Shown here: piece after piece, positions 55,539-64,000 of the stretch
Position numbering within the stretch: position 1 is the first letter of the stretch
How the letters are laid out: each line of letters starts with the position of its first letter
Source: Sulfuricella denitrificans
GTDB taxonomy: Bacteria; Pseudomonadota; Gammaproteobacteria; Burkholderiales; Sulfuricellaceae
Length of the DNA stretch: 64,000 bases
Assembly: GCA_002632355.1 (NCBI GenBank)
Contig: NSJJ01000014.1
Span: 23,609 to 87,608, forward strand
Direction: 5' to 3'
Translations under genes and position numbers: made by a program
Notes under the pieces: model-generated
Told to the model about the DNA's origin: nothing
The model's database searches: none
The model's input: only the letters and a program-made list of their open reading frames with translations

Positions 55539-57209
55539 TCAAGCCACGTCGAGATAACCTTCGACTCTGAGAAGGTGGATGACCTCGTCGACCGAGTCCG
55601 CGATATGGGTGGCACCCGCTGCAATCTTCAGATCAGGGTGATACCGGTTTTCGGCGGCGGCAACCTTCTGTCCTGAACGAGCCTTTGTATAGACTCCTTT
55701 GGAACCGCGCGTCTTGTCGGCTTCAAGCCCTGAAGAAACATGAATTTCAAAAAATCCTCCAAAAGGTTCGACTCTGCGCCTTGCTGCCTGACATGTTTCT
55801 CTGCAGGGCGAGTCCAGGGTGCAAACCGCGATGCCTCCGTGGCGGATAATTTCTGCAGCGACAAAGCCGGCAAGCCTGGCAATGCGGTCGCGGTCATCTC
55901 CGGAATCAGCAAGATCGCCAGATAGCAACCCGTCCAGCAGGGTGACGGGCCTGCCAGTCAACTCCATCAGCTTCCGTTCCAGCGCCTGCGACAGTTCGGC
56001 CAACCCTTCCCCGGTCAGGCCAGATATAAACAGGGCAAACCCGCGCCTGCTCTTCTTCGGATGGCGGATTTGCAGCTCCTTCACCACTTCCGGGAAAGAA
56101 GCCCACTTCGGAATTTCTTCCCGGCCCTCGGCAATGCGCTGTTGCAATTCATGTGCCGACAGGCTGAATGCGGACTGACCCACCAATAGATACTCTTCCG
56201 GCATGTATTGTTCCAGTTCCGGCACATAAACCATGCGCGGAAAGGTAATCGGTTCGACGCCGATGGTGGCGAAGTGTTCGGCCAAAGGCTGGATGCGTCC
56301 GGGAACAAGCGCATCACTGCCGCGCCGGATGTCGCCCATCCCGGCATCCCCGCCGATAATGAAATGAGAACAGCCATGATTGCGCGCCACGATAGCCCGC
56401 CACAGCACTTCGCGAATTCCGGCCTGACGCGAAACCAGGGGCAATAGCCCCAGCCATGCCGCATGCTTCGGATAATGCGGCATCAGCGCCTGGAGGCAGC
56501 GAATGCGGGTGAAAAAGTCAGGGGTCGCCTCCTCCCCAGTGATGGCCTGGATCATCAGTGCAGCATCATTTTCCTCGCTGCAATGGCGGGTAAATTCATA
56601 CTGTGCGCGGTGCATCACGTTGCAAGGCTGGAAGGCAATCACCCGGTTGTGGCCGTAACGTTTGAAACTTTCCCTCGCCATGGCCGGGGTCAGGCGCAGC
56701 GCAGAAAAATCCTCATGAGACGGCAGTGCCAGCCCTTCCAGCAAACCTCCGGCATAATGACTGCCCAGTTGCGCAAGATCAATTCGAACACCTTCCGCGG
56801 TTTGCTCCTTGTCATGAATCTGGTGCGCCTCCCGTTCCCTGTCAGCCTTCCAGATATCACTTACGGTGAGAACAGCAAGCCTGTTGGCAGCGCTATCACA
56901 CAGCGCGATCCGGTTGCCCGGTTGCAGGCTTGACGCCTGCCCGGGGCCGATATCCAGGGCAACGGGCAAAGGCCAGAAGGTACCGTCCACAAGCTGCATT
57001 TCCGTCAGGACACGATCAAAATCCGCGCGCCCCATGTAACCCCGCAATGGCGACAAAGCACCGTTGAGGAGCTGTTCGAGGTCGCACAACTGGCGGGAAT
57101 TCAGGGTCAGGGCGGGCAGAACGGCGGCTGAACGCAGCAACGCTTCGCGTCGCTCGCCTTCAGCCATGAGATCGACCAGTTCGCCGCCATAGGGGGGGAT
57201 CAGGCTCAT
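55539..57209 (-). CDS. Degenerate ATP sulfurylase/APS kinase homologue
   Basis: A 556-residue protein with the layout of a bifunctional sulfate adenylyltransferase (about 1-385) and APS kinase (about 386-556). Catalytic motifs are lost in both halves. QPCNVMHRAQ (194-203) replaces the usual QxRNPxHxxH, losing the Arg and second His. GGDAGMGD (286-293) replaces GRDHAGPG. The kinase P-loop reads GLTGEGLAEL (397-406) instead of GxSGxGKST, losing the essential Lys. DGDNVR-like and CxxRD motifs are also altered. The long intact frame suggests a retained pseudoenzyme. The ATG at 57209 overlaps the preceding stop. Confidence 0.85.
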   Translation of the reverse strand: MSLIPPYGGELVDLMAEGERREALLRSAAVLPALTLNSRQLCDLEQLLNGALSPLRGYMGRADFDRVLTEMQLVDGTFWPLPVALDIGPGQASSLQPGNRIALCDSAANRLAVLTVSDIWKADREREAHQIHDKEQTAEGVRIDLAQLGSHYAGGLLEGLALPSHEDFSALRLTPAMARESFKRYGHNRVIAFQPCNVMHRAQYEFTRHCSEENDAALMIQAITGEEATPDFFTRIRCLQALMPHYPKHAAWLGLLPLVSRQAGIREVLWRAIVARNHGCSHFIIGGDAGMGDIRRGSDALVPGRIQPLAEHFATIGVEPITFPRMVYVPELEQYMPEEYLLVGQSAFSLSAHELQQRIAEGREEIPKWASFPEVVKELQIRHPKKSRRGFALFISGLTGEGLAELSQALERKLMELTGRPVTLLDGLLSGDLADSGDDRDRIARLAGFVAAEIIRHGGIAVCTLDSPCRETCQAARRRVEPFGGFFEIHVSSGLEADKTRGSKGVYTKARSGQKVAAAENRYHPDLKIAAGATHIADSVDEVIHLLRVEGYLDVA

Positions 57210-57439
57210 CAATACGTGCTCCCTCTTTGCTGGAATACGCGGTCGAAGCTAGACAAAAAACGCTCCAGTTCGCTTTCCGGCAAAGGATTGATGCCGGCTG
57301 CACCTGCCGAACGGGAAGGGATTTCCCCCGCGTAGTGATGGTCCTCGTAAGCTACGCTCGCGCATGGCGCGGCGAGACGCAACGGGTGCAGCGCGCAGAT
57401 GCCGTCGGCATCGCCATCGAAGACGTCAAAAGTGCTCAT
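57209..57439 (-). pseudogene. Shrunken DHH-phosphoesterase remnant
   Basis: A 76-codon frame from ATG 57439. It begins MSTFDVFDGDADGICALHPL, the N-terminus of a DHH-family phosphoesterase-like protein I recall as about 300 residues. It jumps almost directly to EDHHYAGEIPS, another DHH motif, then runs into unrecognised sequence. The central region of the parent protein is missing, consistent with internal deletion. The stop overlaps the ATG of the sulfurylase homologue. It may still be translated as a short protein. Confidence 0.6.
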
Positions 57440-57477
57440 GGACTGATATGATACACATTTTTTCAAGGGGTTCTGCG

Positions 57478-57813
57478 ATGCAGGGGCATGATCTGGAAGC
57501 ATTGCGCGATGCGTTGCGGAAATTTGCCAGGGCACGCGACTGGGAGCAGTTTCACACGCCCAAAAACCTCGCCATGGCATTGATAGTCGAAGCGGCTGAA
57601 CTGGTCGAGCAGTTCCAGTGGCTGACGCCAGAACAGAGCCAGAATCTCGATGCCGGAAAACAGGAAGCGGTGCGTCAGGAATGTGCCGATATCCTGATAT
57701 ATCTCACCCGGCTGGCCGATATACTCGGCATTGATTTACTCGATGCCGCCAGAGACAAACTGCTGATCAATGCTGCAAAATATCCTGCACCTGGAATGGA
57801 AGCGAAGTCATGA
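57478..57813 (+). CDS. MazG-like nucleotide pyrophosphohydrolase
   Basis: A 111-residue all-alpha NTP pyrophosphatase. The metal-binding pattern ExxE...ExxD is in VEAAELVEQFQW and CADILIYLTRLAD. LREFARARDW-like N-terminal sequence (LRKFARARDWEQFHTPKNLAMAL) is typical of the dCTPase/RS21-C6 group. It would cleanse the nucleotide pool. The ATG at 57478 follows GGGG. It is divergent from the DHH remnant and overlaps the ferredoxin gene by ATGA. Confidence 0.9.
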   Translation: MQGHDLEALRDALRKFARARDWEQFHTPKNLAMALIVEAAELVEQFQWLTPEQSQNLDAGKQEAVRQECADILIYLTRLADILGIDLLDAARDKLLINAAKYPAPGMEAKS

Positions 57814-58118
57814 GCTATTTCGAGAAACACGTTTTTTTCTGCACCAACCAGCGCGAAGACGGCCAGCCCTGTTGCGCCAATCACGATGCCCAGGCAATGC
57901 GCGATCATGCCAAGGGGCGGATCAAGAAACTGGACATGAACGGTCCGGGCAAGGTGCGCATCAACAGTGCAGGCTGCCTCGATCGCTGCGGCGAGGGCCC
58001 GGTGCTGGTAGTTTATCCGGAAGCGGTTTGGTACACCTATGTCGACCAGTCCGACATCGATGAAATCATCGACAGTCATCTGATCGGAAACCAGGTCGTC
58101 GAACGGCTCACAATCTGA
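57810..58118 (+). CDS. Thioredoxin-like [2Fe-2S] ferredoxin
   Basis: A 102-residue protein of the thioredoxin-fold ferredoxin family. Cluster cysteines are in VFFCTNQREDGQPCC and AGCLDRCGEGPVLVVYPE. YxYVDxxDIDEIIxxHL near the end is typical. It is cytosolic with no signal. Its electron partner is not evident. It is coupled to the MazG-like gene. Confidence 0.9.
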   Translation: MSYFEKHVFFCTNQREDGQPCCANHDAQAMRDHAKGRIKKLDMNGPGKVRINSAGCLDRCGEGPVLVVYPEAVWYTYVDQSDIDEIIDSHLIGNQVVERLTI

Positions 58119-58173
58119 AACCGGGTGTCGTTTCGTGGAATGCCCGTTCGAACAGGCTTTCCACGTCTCATGT

Positions 58174-59175
58174 TCAGCCCGATCGAGTCATTTCCGACTG
58201 TGTTTTTTCCCAAGCCCAGGCGTGCTGAATGATGGTTTCCAGATCAGAATATCGCGGCGCCCAACCCAGTTCTTTCTTCGCCAGCGCGGCATCGGCCACC
58301 AAACGCGCCGGGTCGCCAGGTCGCCGTGGTCCATAGATAACCGGGACTGATCGCTGCGTCAGACGTTCAGCGGCGGAAATCACCTCGCGCACCGAAAAAC
58401 CATTTCCATTTCCAAGATTGTAGCGCGCGCTGGAAGCCCCCTGCATCAACTGTTCCAGGCTCAGCCAATGAGCAGCGCAAATATCCTGAATATGGATGTA
58501 ATCCCGGATACAAGTGCCATCCTGGGTTTCGTAATCCGAGCCAAAAACGGTAACGGCATCGCCACGCTGACTCGCGGCCCGCAGCACGAGCGGAATCAGA
58601 TGGGTCTCGGGTTCGTGTCGTTCACCCAGTTCGCACTCCGGATCGGCCCCGGCCGCATTGAAATACCGCAAGGCATAACTTTTCAGGCCGCAGGCATGAT
58701 CATAATCTTCCAGCATTTGCTCAACCATCAGCTTGCTGCGGCCATAGGGATTGATGGGATTCAGCGCATGCCGCTCGTCTATCGGAGAATATGAAGGCTC
58801 GCCGAAAACCGCTGCGGTAGAAGAAAAGATGAAGCGCCTCACCCCATGGCGAACCATGGCATCGAGAAGGTTCAGGGTATTGGAAACGTTGTTGCGGTAA
58901 TATTTTGCCGGGTCCCGCACGGATTCGCCAACCTGGATAAAAGAAGCAAAATGCATCACTGCATCAAACTTTGTTGACGCGAACAATCGGTCCAGAGCAG
59001 CTTGATCCGCCAGACTTGCCGTCACGAGCTCGCCATAGCGCACGGCATCTGCGAAGCCCGTGGAAAGATCATCCAGGGTGGTGACGTCACAATCGTGCCT
59101 GGCCAGCCACTTGACCATATGCGAGCCAATGTAACCCGCCCCGCCAACCACCAGCAGCTTCTTTTTACCTGCCAA
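58174..59175 (-). CDS. galE: UDP-glucose 4-epimerase
   Basis: A 333-residue extended SDR. The NAD motif is GGAGYIGSHMVKWL, and the catalytic Tyr-Lys is in NPYGRSKLMVEQ. SSTAAVFGEPSYSPIDE, YNLGNGNGFSVREVI and RRPGDPARLVADA match GalE. It supplies UDP-galactose for the adjoining polysaccharide genes. It is immediately downstream of the WbaP-type gene. Confidence 0.94.
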   Translation of the reverse strand: MAGKKKLLVVGGAGYIGSHMVKWLARHDCDVTTLDDLSTGFADAVRYGELVTASLADQAALDRLFASTKFDAVMHFASFIQVGESVRDPAKYYRNNVSNTLNLLDAMVRHGVRRFIFSSTAAVFGEPSYSPIDERHALNPINPYGRSKLMVEQMLEDYDHACGLKSYALRYFNAAGADPECELGERHEPETHLIPLVLRAASQRGDAVTVFGSDYETQDGTCIRDYIHIQDICAAHWLSLEQLMQGASSARYNLGNGNGFSVREVISAAERLTQRSVPVIYGPRRPGDPARLVADAALAKKELGWAPRYSDLETIIQHAWAWEKTQSEMTRSG

Positions 59176-60618
59176 TCAGTAAGCTCCCTCGCCGTGCAAT
59201 ACCACCCTTGCCGTCTTGAGCAGAATTACCATGTCATACCAGAGCGACCAGTTCTGAACATACCATGCATCCAGATTCACCCTGTCGCTGTATTCAATAT
59301 TGCTGCGTCCGCTAATCTGCCATAGGCCGGTAATTCCGGGACGCACTTCCAGGTAATGATCCGTCAGATCGCCATAGCGTTCCAGTTCTTCCTCGACCAC
59401 GGGACGGGGTCCAACCAGGCTCATTTCCCCCTTCAATACATTCCACAGCTGCGGCAACTCGTCCAGACTGGTTTTGCGCAGGAATTCACCGACAGGTGTA
59501 ATGCGAGGATCGTTTTTCAGCTTGAAGTCTCGCTCCCACTCGGCTCTCGCCAACGCATCCCTGGCAAGCAAGTCCTGCAACACCTTGTCGGCATCAGGCA
59601 CCATGGAGCGAAATTTCAGGCAATTGAATACCTTGCCATCCTTGCCGACGCGCGCATGGGCATATACAGCCGTTCCGCCGCCGCGCCGAATACGCCAGCT
59701 CAGATAGGCGAAAAGCGGCGACAGCAACAGCAGCAGAAGGCTTGAAGCAACAATATCGAAAACCCGTTTGAAGATTTGCGGGCCCAAACGGCTCAGATTA
59801 TTCCTCACTCGCAACATGAGTACGTCGTGACTAAAAAAATGCGTCATCTCCATCCCCAGCAAAGGAAGGCCACGCAGACTGGGAATCACCATCAGGTCCG
59901 GATAATGGGCACTTAAGCGGCGCAGCAATTTTTCATAGCCCGGCAACGCGCCCTTGTCCAGCGCCACCACCACTTGCGGATACCCCATCCCCTGCAGGAC
60001 CAGCATAGGATCATCGCCTAACGGAAGAACCGGGGCAGAATACTCGCTGGACGTCCTCGATGACACAAGTTCTTCCGGTGTCCCAAGAAAAGCGATGACC
60101 TCCATACCCATCAGCGGTTCGCTCAGGATCGCCGAAACGGCTTCCCGCGCATTATTACCCGCACCGAGAATGACTGTTGGTCGCTGCCACCACCCCAGAC
60201 GCAACAATATTCGCTTGGTTAAAAGACGCAGGAACGGGGTCAGCATCAAAGCCATAAACCATGTCGAGAGCAGCCACAAACGCGAAAACTGCCACTTGCC
60301 AAGATAAACCAGAGCGGCATCCAGCACCCCGACCAGGATCAATGCCTTGAGTATTTCCTTCAATTCATCCCAGAACGGCTTGCGCCCGGAATAATGCCCC
60401 ATCCCCCAGAACCAGCCTATGACCATGACCGCCAGAATGGCAAAAGTCATCAGCCGGATATCCCCCTGTTCTTTCCACCACCAGTCCAGAAAAGCCTCGC
60501 CAAAACTGTGGTCATAAGCCCAGTTCGACATGCGCGCCAGGATAATGGCAAGCAGCAGGGCAAACATGTCGCTGCCGATCAGCGCAATTTTGGAAATATA
60601 GGTTTTATTGGTAATCAT
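59176..60618 (-). CDS. WbaP-type undecaprenyl-phosphate sugar-phosphate transferase
   Basis: A 480-residue membrane enzyme that starts polysaccharide units by moving a sugar phosphate (often galactose 1-phosphate) to undecaprenyl phosphate. The N-terminal 150 residues contain four or five membrane helices, followed by a CoA-binding-like middle domain. The catalytic C-terminal part has KRVFDIVASSLLLLLLSPLF, KFRSM, and RPGITGLWQISGRSN. The ATG at 60618 overlaps the upstream glycosyltransferase stop (ATGA). Galactose is favoured by the adjacent galE. Confidence 0.9.
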   Translation of the reverse strand: MITNKTYISKIALIGSDMFALLLAIILARMSNWAYDHSFGEAFLDWWWKEQGDIRLMTFAILAVMVIGWFWGMGHYSGRKPFWDELKEILKALILVGVLDAALVYLGKWQFSRLWLLSTWFMALMLTPFLRLLTKRILLRLGWWQRPTVILGAGNNAREAVSAILSEPLMGMEVIAFLGTPEELVSSRTSSEYSAPVLPLGDDPMLVLQGMGYPQVVVALDKGALPGYEKLLRRLSAHYPDLMVIPSLRGLPLLGMEMTHFFSHDVLMLRVRNNLSRLGPQIFKRVFDIVASSLLLLLLSPLFAYLSWRIRRGGGTAVYAHARVGKDGKVFNCLKFRSMVPDADKVLQDLLARDALARAEWERDFKLKNDPRITPVGEFLRKTSLDELPQLWNVLKGEMSLVGPRPVVEEELERYGDLTDHYLEVRPGITGLWQISGRSNIEYSDRVNLDAWYVQNWSLWYDMVILLKTARVVLHGEGAY

Positions 60619-61541
60619 TGGTGAGAAGCGCTCCGCTCCCAGTAAGCTTTGCTCAATCCCAGATGCAGCTTGAGCCATAAAGGCAGATAGCGCTCCATCA
60701 ATCCCAACCGGAAAGCCAGCAATTTAATCGCATTGCGTGCCAGTGCGACCGGAACCAGCATAGGGCGACGCGCCATCAAATAGTTGAATTCAGCCTTCAC
60801 AAAGCGAAAGCCTTCACCTTGCGGCTGCCCCAATTCCCGTCGCATCCACGACTCTCGTCCATGAAATACACCAATATCAAAGTAACGGCGAAATTCCTGA
60901 ATAAACGTAAAGTGATGGGAATGAAATACCTGAGCTTCGGCACAGTAAGCGACCTTCCATCCACGCAACAGCAGCTTTGCCGCCACATAGGTATCTTCGC
61001 CAAGAATCAAGTCCTGTGGAAACCCTCCGATCGCCATCAGGGCAGAACGGCGATAGGCTGCGAAGGAGTTGGAAATGAACGCGGTCTTGATGCCCAGTTC
61101 TGGAATATCGGAAACACTATTGACCCTGCTCCGCTCCGGATAATTAAAAAGCCGGGCATGAGCTTCAATTTCTCCCGCATCACATAATGGTAACTGACGC
61201 CCATAGGCAGCACCCACGCTTTCGTCCCTGAAGCATGCCAGGAGCTTCTTCAGCGCCTCCTTCCCGGCCAACACAGCATCTTGGGTCATGAATACAACGA
61301 TATCGACGTGAGGCAACATCTCCACCGCCATCTGTCGTGTTCCTCCATGGTTAAATTCCATACGCGGAATTACCACGACGGGGACATTCTCCGCCCGAAA
61401 CAACGCAGCGGAATCGTCGTCCGAGTCAGAATCGACAATCAGTATCTCATCCGGTTGACAATCCTGCTGCGCCACCGAACTCAGCAGAACAGTTGCGGCC
61501 CTGCCTGGGTTTAAAACCGGAACACAAAGGGCAACTTTCAA
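60615..61541 (-). CDS. Family-2 glycosyltransferase (rhamnosyltransferase-like)
   Basis: A 308-residue GT-A enzyme. The N-terminus ALCVPVLNPG, the DSDSDDDSA region, MTQDAVLAGKEAL and FISNSFAAYRRSAL with LILGEDTYVAAKLL (catalytic Asp) are typical of rhamnosyltransferase-like GT2 proteins. Donor and acceptor are not predictable. It is coupled to the WbaP-type gene. Confidence 0.88.
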   Translation of the reverse strand: MKVALCVPVLNPGRAATVLLSSVAQQDCQPDEILIVDSDSDDDSAALFRAENVPVVVIPRMEFNHGGTRQMAVEMLPHVDIVVFMTQDAVLAGKEALKKLLACFRDESVGAAYGRQLPLCDAGEIEAHARLFNYPERSRVNSVSDIPELGIKTAFISNSFAAYRRSALMAIGGFPQDLILGEDTYVAAKLLLRGWKVAYCAEAQVFHSHHFTFIQEFRRYFDIGVFHGRESWMRRELGQPQGEGFRFVKAEFNYLMARRPMLVPVALARNAIKLLAFRLGLMERYLPLWLKLHLGLSKAYWERSASHQ

Positions 61542-61583
61542 AGTATTTTCAGTATCAGGAAATAATTCATAAAAAAACAGATT

Positions 61584-62579
61584 CTAATTCACATCCTGAT
61601 TCGATGTATGGCCGGGGGTGGGCCTATCCATCAGACTCAGAAACATGCCAAAATTCCTTTTTATCCCGTTTTTATAGAACCGGTGCCTGACAATGCAAAC
61701 CAGCCTGGCGAAATAATTCAACTGTTCAAGGGAGACATAGCGCGTCATTTGCAAAGCCACGTCCGGAGGCAACAAGGGTCCGTACATTTGTAAAAAACGG
61801 GCAGCCTGAAACCGGGTTTTCCTCAGCCTTTCGGAAAAAACCCTCCTGGAATCACGACGCAATAATTTCCGGAATGTAGCCCAGGCATCCCACTTAACCG
61901 CCCCCAGTACATTATTGCCATGCTGGCGGTACAACAGTGTTGGTCTCGCAACAAAGTCAATCTTGCCAAAAGAAGCCGCCAGCAACGCCAGCCACCAGTC
62001 GTGTTCGATAATCCCATTCGGAACCGGTCTCACAAGATTCAGCAAACTGCGATTCATCATAACCGTGCAACCGGTCACTACATTCTGCACCAGCAACCGG
62101 TTGATAGTGCTTAAATTCGGATCGATATTCTGATATTTCCAGAACGATCGGGAAATCATCGACAGGTCTTTATCCACCACAACCAAATCGGTATGAATCA
62201 GTACCGGAGTATCCTGTCCATGCACCCCCTCGCATTTCTGCATGGCGGCCAGGACAATTGCCACCTTCTCAGGCACCCAGACATCATCCTGATCTGAAAG
62301 CATCACATATTCGGCGGTCGAAAACCCGAGCAGCTGTAAAAAATTCCTGCTTGAACCCAGATTTCCCTTGTCGTCTTCCAGCAGGACGATTTGTTCAGGG
62401 TTCCGTTCAGCATATGACCTGGCTATAGCAACTGAACCATCACTTGATCCATCATCCCTGACAATCAGACGTATCTGCTTATAATTCTGGGCAAGAATCG
62501 ATTCGATTTGCTGCGCCAAAAAAGTTTCGCCGTTATACATGGCCAGTAAAACATCAACTACTGGTTGATCGGATTGCAT
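61584..62579 (-). CDS. Family-2 glycosyltransferase
   Basis: A 331-residue GT2 enzyme resembling RgpF-type rhamnosyltransferases. It has VDVLLAMYNGETFLAQQIESIL, IVRDDGSSDGS, MLSDQDDVWVPEKV (DxD-type metal site) and HDWWLALLA. It presumably extends the lipid-linked oligosaccharide begun by the WbaP-type protein. Confidence 0.9.
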   Translation of the reverse strand: MQSDQPVVDVLLAMYNGETFLAQQIESILAQNYKQIRLIVRDDGSSDGSVAIARSYAERNPEQIVLLEDDKGNLGSSRNFLQLLGFSTAEYVMLSDQDDVWVPEKVAIVLAAMQKCEGVHGQDTPVLIHTDLVVVDKDLSMISRSFWKYQNIDPNLSTINRLLVQNVVTGCTVMMNRSLLNLVRPVPNGIIEHDWWLALLAASFGKIDFVARPTLLYRQHGNNVLGAVKWDAWATFRKLLRRDSRRVFSERLRKTRFQAARFLQMYGPLLPPDVALQMTRYVSLEQLNYFARLVCIVRHRFYKNGIKRNFGMFLSLMDRPTPGHTSNQDVN

Positions 62580-62833
62580 TTTGACGTTGCCATATTAAAT
62601 TGCATGCGAAAGTTTGTATCGAGAATTTGTAGAAAAGGCCCAGCAACTTCAATCCAGACGCACGAGCCAAAGCAGCACTTATCACTATTCTGTATTATAA
62701 TTGCGGACCTTATTAACACAAAATCCCTTGTACCCTGTAGGGAAGCCACCAGAACACCCTTACGCCATCCAATGCCATCACCCTCATCTCCCTTTCTGCC
62801 TCGCCCTTGCTCAAACAAACTGGAGAACGGCAT

Positions 62834-63793
62834 TTGAAGGCCTCAGTTGTAATCCCGGCCAAAAATGGCGGCGATCTTCTGATCAAGGTTGTTGAACAAG
62901 TATTGGCTCAACGTGCGCCCTGGCCTTTTGAGGTTCTGGTCATTGACTCCGGCTCCAGCGATGGATCAACCGATGCACTCCGAAAACTTCCGATCACCCT
63001 TCATTCGATACCCAGCCATGAATTTGGCCATGGCAAAACCCGGAATCTGGGCGCCAGCCTGACCAGCGGCGAATTCATCATCTTTCTTACCCATGACGCG
63101 CTTCCAGCCCATGCACGCTGGCTGGCCGCCCTGATCGAAGCAGCCGAGCTATCACCAGACACGGGCGGCGCATTCGGTCCTCACCTGCCCTACCCCGATG
63201 CCAGCCCGATGCTTCAGCGCGAGCTGACGCAACATTTCCGCGGTTTTGGTGAAACGCCGAGCGTCGTTCGCAACGAAGATCAGGAACGTTATGCGCGGGA
63301 AGAGGGATATCGCCAGTTCCTGCATTTCTTTTCCAGCAATAATGCCTGTTTGCGCCGCTCCGTCTGGGAGCGGATTCCATTGCGTGACGTCGACTTTGCC
63401 GAAGACCAGATGTGGGCCAAGGACATGATCGAGGCCGGGTATGCCAAGGCCTATGCCCCTGAAGCAGCGGTGTTTCATTCGCACAACTTTGGCATCACCG
63501 AGTCGCTGCAGCGCGCCTTCGACGAGTCGAGAGCCCTGAACCGGTTGTTCGGGTACGTCTTGTCTCCCGGCCTGTCTCATGTCATATCCCATAGCATGCG
63601 CCTGACACAGCGCGACTGGCAATGGGTTGGCGAAGATGTCGCCCAGGCGGAACATCGCCTGCTCTGGCGTATGCGGGTGCCACTGCTGAACCTGGCCCGT
63701 CTGTCCGGCCATTACCTCGGTGCGCGCCATGCCAGCCTGCCGGACTGGCTGATAGAAACGCTGTCGCGGGACAAGCGCCTGTTTCGCTCCTGA
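62834..63793 (+). CDS. Family-2 glycosyltransferase (rhamnosyltransferase-like)
   Basis: A 319-residue GT2 enzyme. TTG at 62834 is chosen because GGAG lies 8 nt upstream and the product starts directly with MKASVVIPAKNGG. An upstream TTG at 62807 is possible. Motifs: VIDSGSSDGSTD, FLTHDALPAHARWLAAL and FSSNNACLRRSVWERIPLRDVDFAEDQMWAKDM. It points away from the other transferase genes and leads into the gene that leaves the window. Confidence 0.88.
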   Translation: MKASVVIPAKNGGDLLIKVVEQVLAQRAPWPFEVLVIDSGSSDGSTDALRKLPITLHSIPSHEFGHGKTRNLGASLTSGEFIIFLTHDALPAHARWLAALIEAAELSPDTGGAFGPHLPYPDASPMLQRELTQHFRGFGETPSVVRNEDQERYAREEGYRQFLHFFSSNNACLRRSVWERIPLRDVDFAEDQMWAKDMIEAGYAKAYAPEAAVFHSHNFGITESLQRAFDESRALNRLFGYVLSPGLSHVISHSMRLTQRDWQWVGEDVAQAEHRLLWRMRVPLLNLARLSGHYLGARHASLPDWLIETLSRDKRLFRS

Positions 63794-63824
63794 ACCGGGC
63801 TTTCCCAAAAACAAAAGAAAATCA

Positions 63825-64000
63825 ATGAGCCTGCTCTCCAAAATCCGCAAGATTCCGCCGCTGATCCGGGACGAAGGCTGGCTGGGCGCCCTGGTCACCA
63901 TGGTCCGCTGGTTCTGGGGGCGCCTGACCGGCGTTCCGGTGCTGATTGGCGCATCAGCAGAGCCCATGCCCGCTCCCCCGCCTCCGCCGCCTCCGCCGCC
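63825..64000 (+). CDS. Unidentified gene, truncated by window end
   Basis: An open frame from ATG 63825, 32 bp after the previous stop, running off the end at 58 codons. It begins MSLLSKIRKIPPLIRDEG and continues through a Trp-rich stretch to PMPAPPPPPPPP, encoded by repeated CCTCCGCCG. The position and N-terminus suggest another polysaccharide gene, possibly a glycosyltransferase, but the family cannot be determined. Confidence 0.6.
   Translation, partial: MSLLSKIRKIPPLIRDEGWLGALVTMVRWFWGRLTGVPVLIGASAEPMPAPPPPPPPP

Noticed and set aside
55246..55542. 98-codon minus-strand frame
   Set aside because: It spans the MITE-like element and its inverted ends, so the open frame reflects the element and not a gene.

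Overview
The window looks like the chromosome of a GC-rich, chemolithotrophic betaproteobacterium, most likely a sulfur- or hydrogen-oxidising member of the Nitrosomonadales (Sulfuricella/Gallionella-like). This rests on gene content and protein style, not on a database match. No rRNA, CRISPR array or complete insertion sequence was found. One tRNA gene is present.

Region 1 (1-2.0 kb) holds ychF and a secreted PsiF-repeat protein. Region 2 (2.1-19.2 kb) is a hydrogen-oxidation island. It encodes a maturation protease, a single-domain HupH/HyaF-like protein, and an Isp-type [NiFe]-hydrogenase in the order small subunit, Isp1 (membrane cytochrome b), Isp2 (HdrD-like Fe-S protein), large subunit. 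A NiCoT nickel transporter and hypA, B, F, C, D, E follow. The structural genes are chained by stop/start overlaps. Two tandem 37-codon micro-ORFs sit between isp1 and isp2 and continue the chain. The hyp run is interrupted by a DUF4124 gene, a Phd/PIN toxin-antitoxin pair, a 1.1-kb repeat-rich non-coding stretch, an AT-rich three-gene module (RelE-like protein, XRE regulator, unknown protein), and a truncated higB followed by intact higA.

Region 3 (19.6-29.3 kb) covers sugar metabolism: sucrose-phosphate synthase, sucrose-phosphatase and amylosucrase (sucrose made, then polymerised to alpha-glucan). A TauE-type exporter and an unusual pair, a ThDP enzyme plus a large glycosyltransferase-like protein, follow. 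Region 4 (29.3-34.3 kb) has katG behind a convincing OxyR site, a sensor/sulfotransferase-like pair, and the HU gene. Region 5 (34.3-45.4 kb) is housekeeping: ilvA, rpiA, phoU, ppx, a FlgT-like protein, a SirB-like membrane protein, mltA, apaG, tRNA-Ala(CGC), a cyclic-nucleotide-binding protein, midA, a pteridine-reductase-like SDR and ttcA.

Region 6 (45.5-55.2 kb) encodes an envelope lipoprotein cluster (CsgG/LpoB-like, LpoB, YcfL, COG3014), a TonB-like protein, an RNase II-type enzyme, mpl, a DUF2279-like protein and xth. Region 7 (55.2-58.1 kb) has a MITE-like element, an ATP sulfurylase/APS kinase homologue that has lost its catalytic motifs, a shrunken DHH-phosphoesterase remnant, a MazG-like pyrophosphohydrolase and a thioredoxin-like [2Fe-2S] ferredoxin. 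Region 8 (58.2-64 kb) is a polysaccharide cluster: galE, a WbaP-type initiating transferase and three family-2 glycosyltransferases.

Small palindromic repeats are a recurrent feature. A ~126-bp element with AACCGCAAAG ends occurs three times, and a 72-bp short form once. All coordinates, starts and motifs were read by eye. Family names come from motif recognition and no searches were run.
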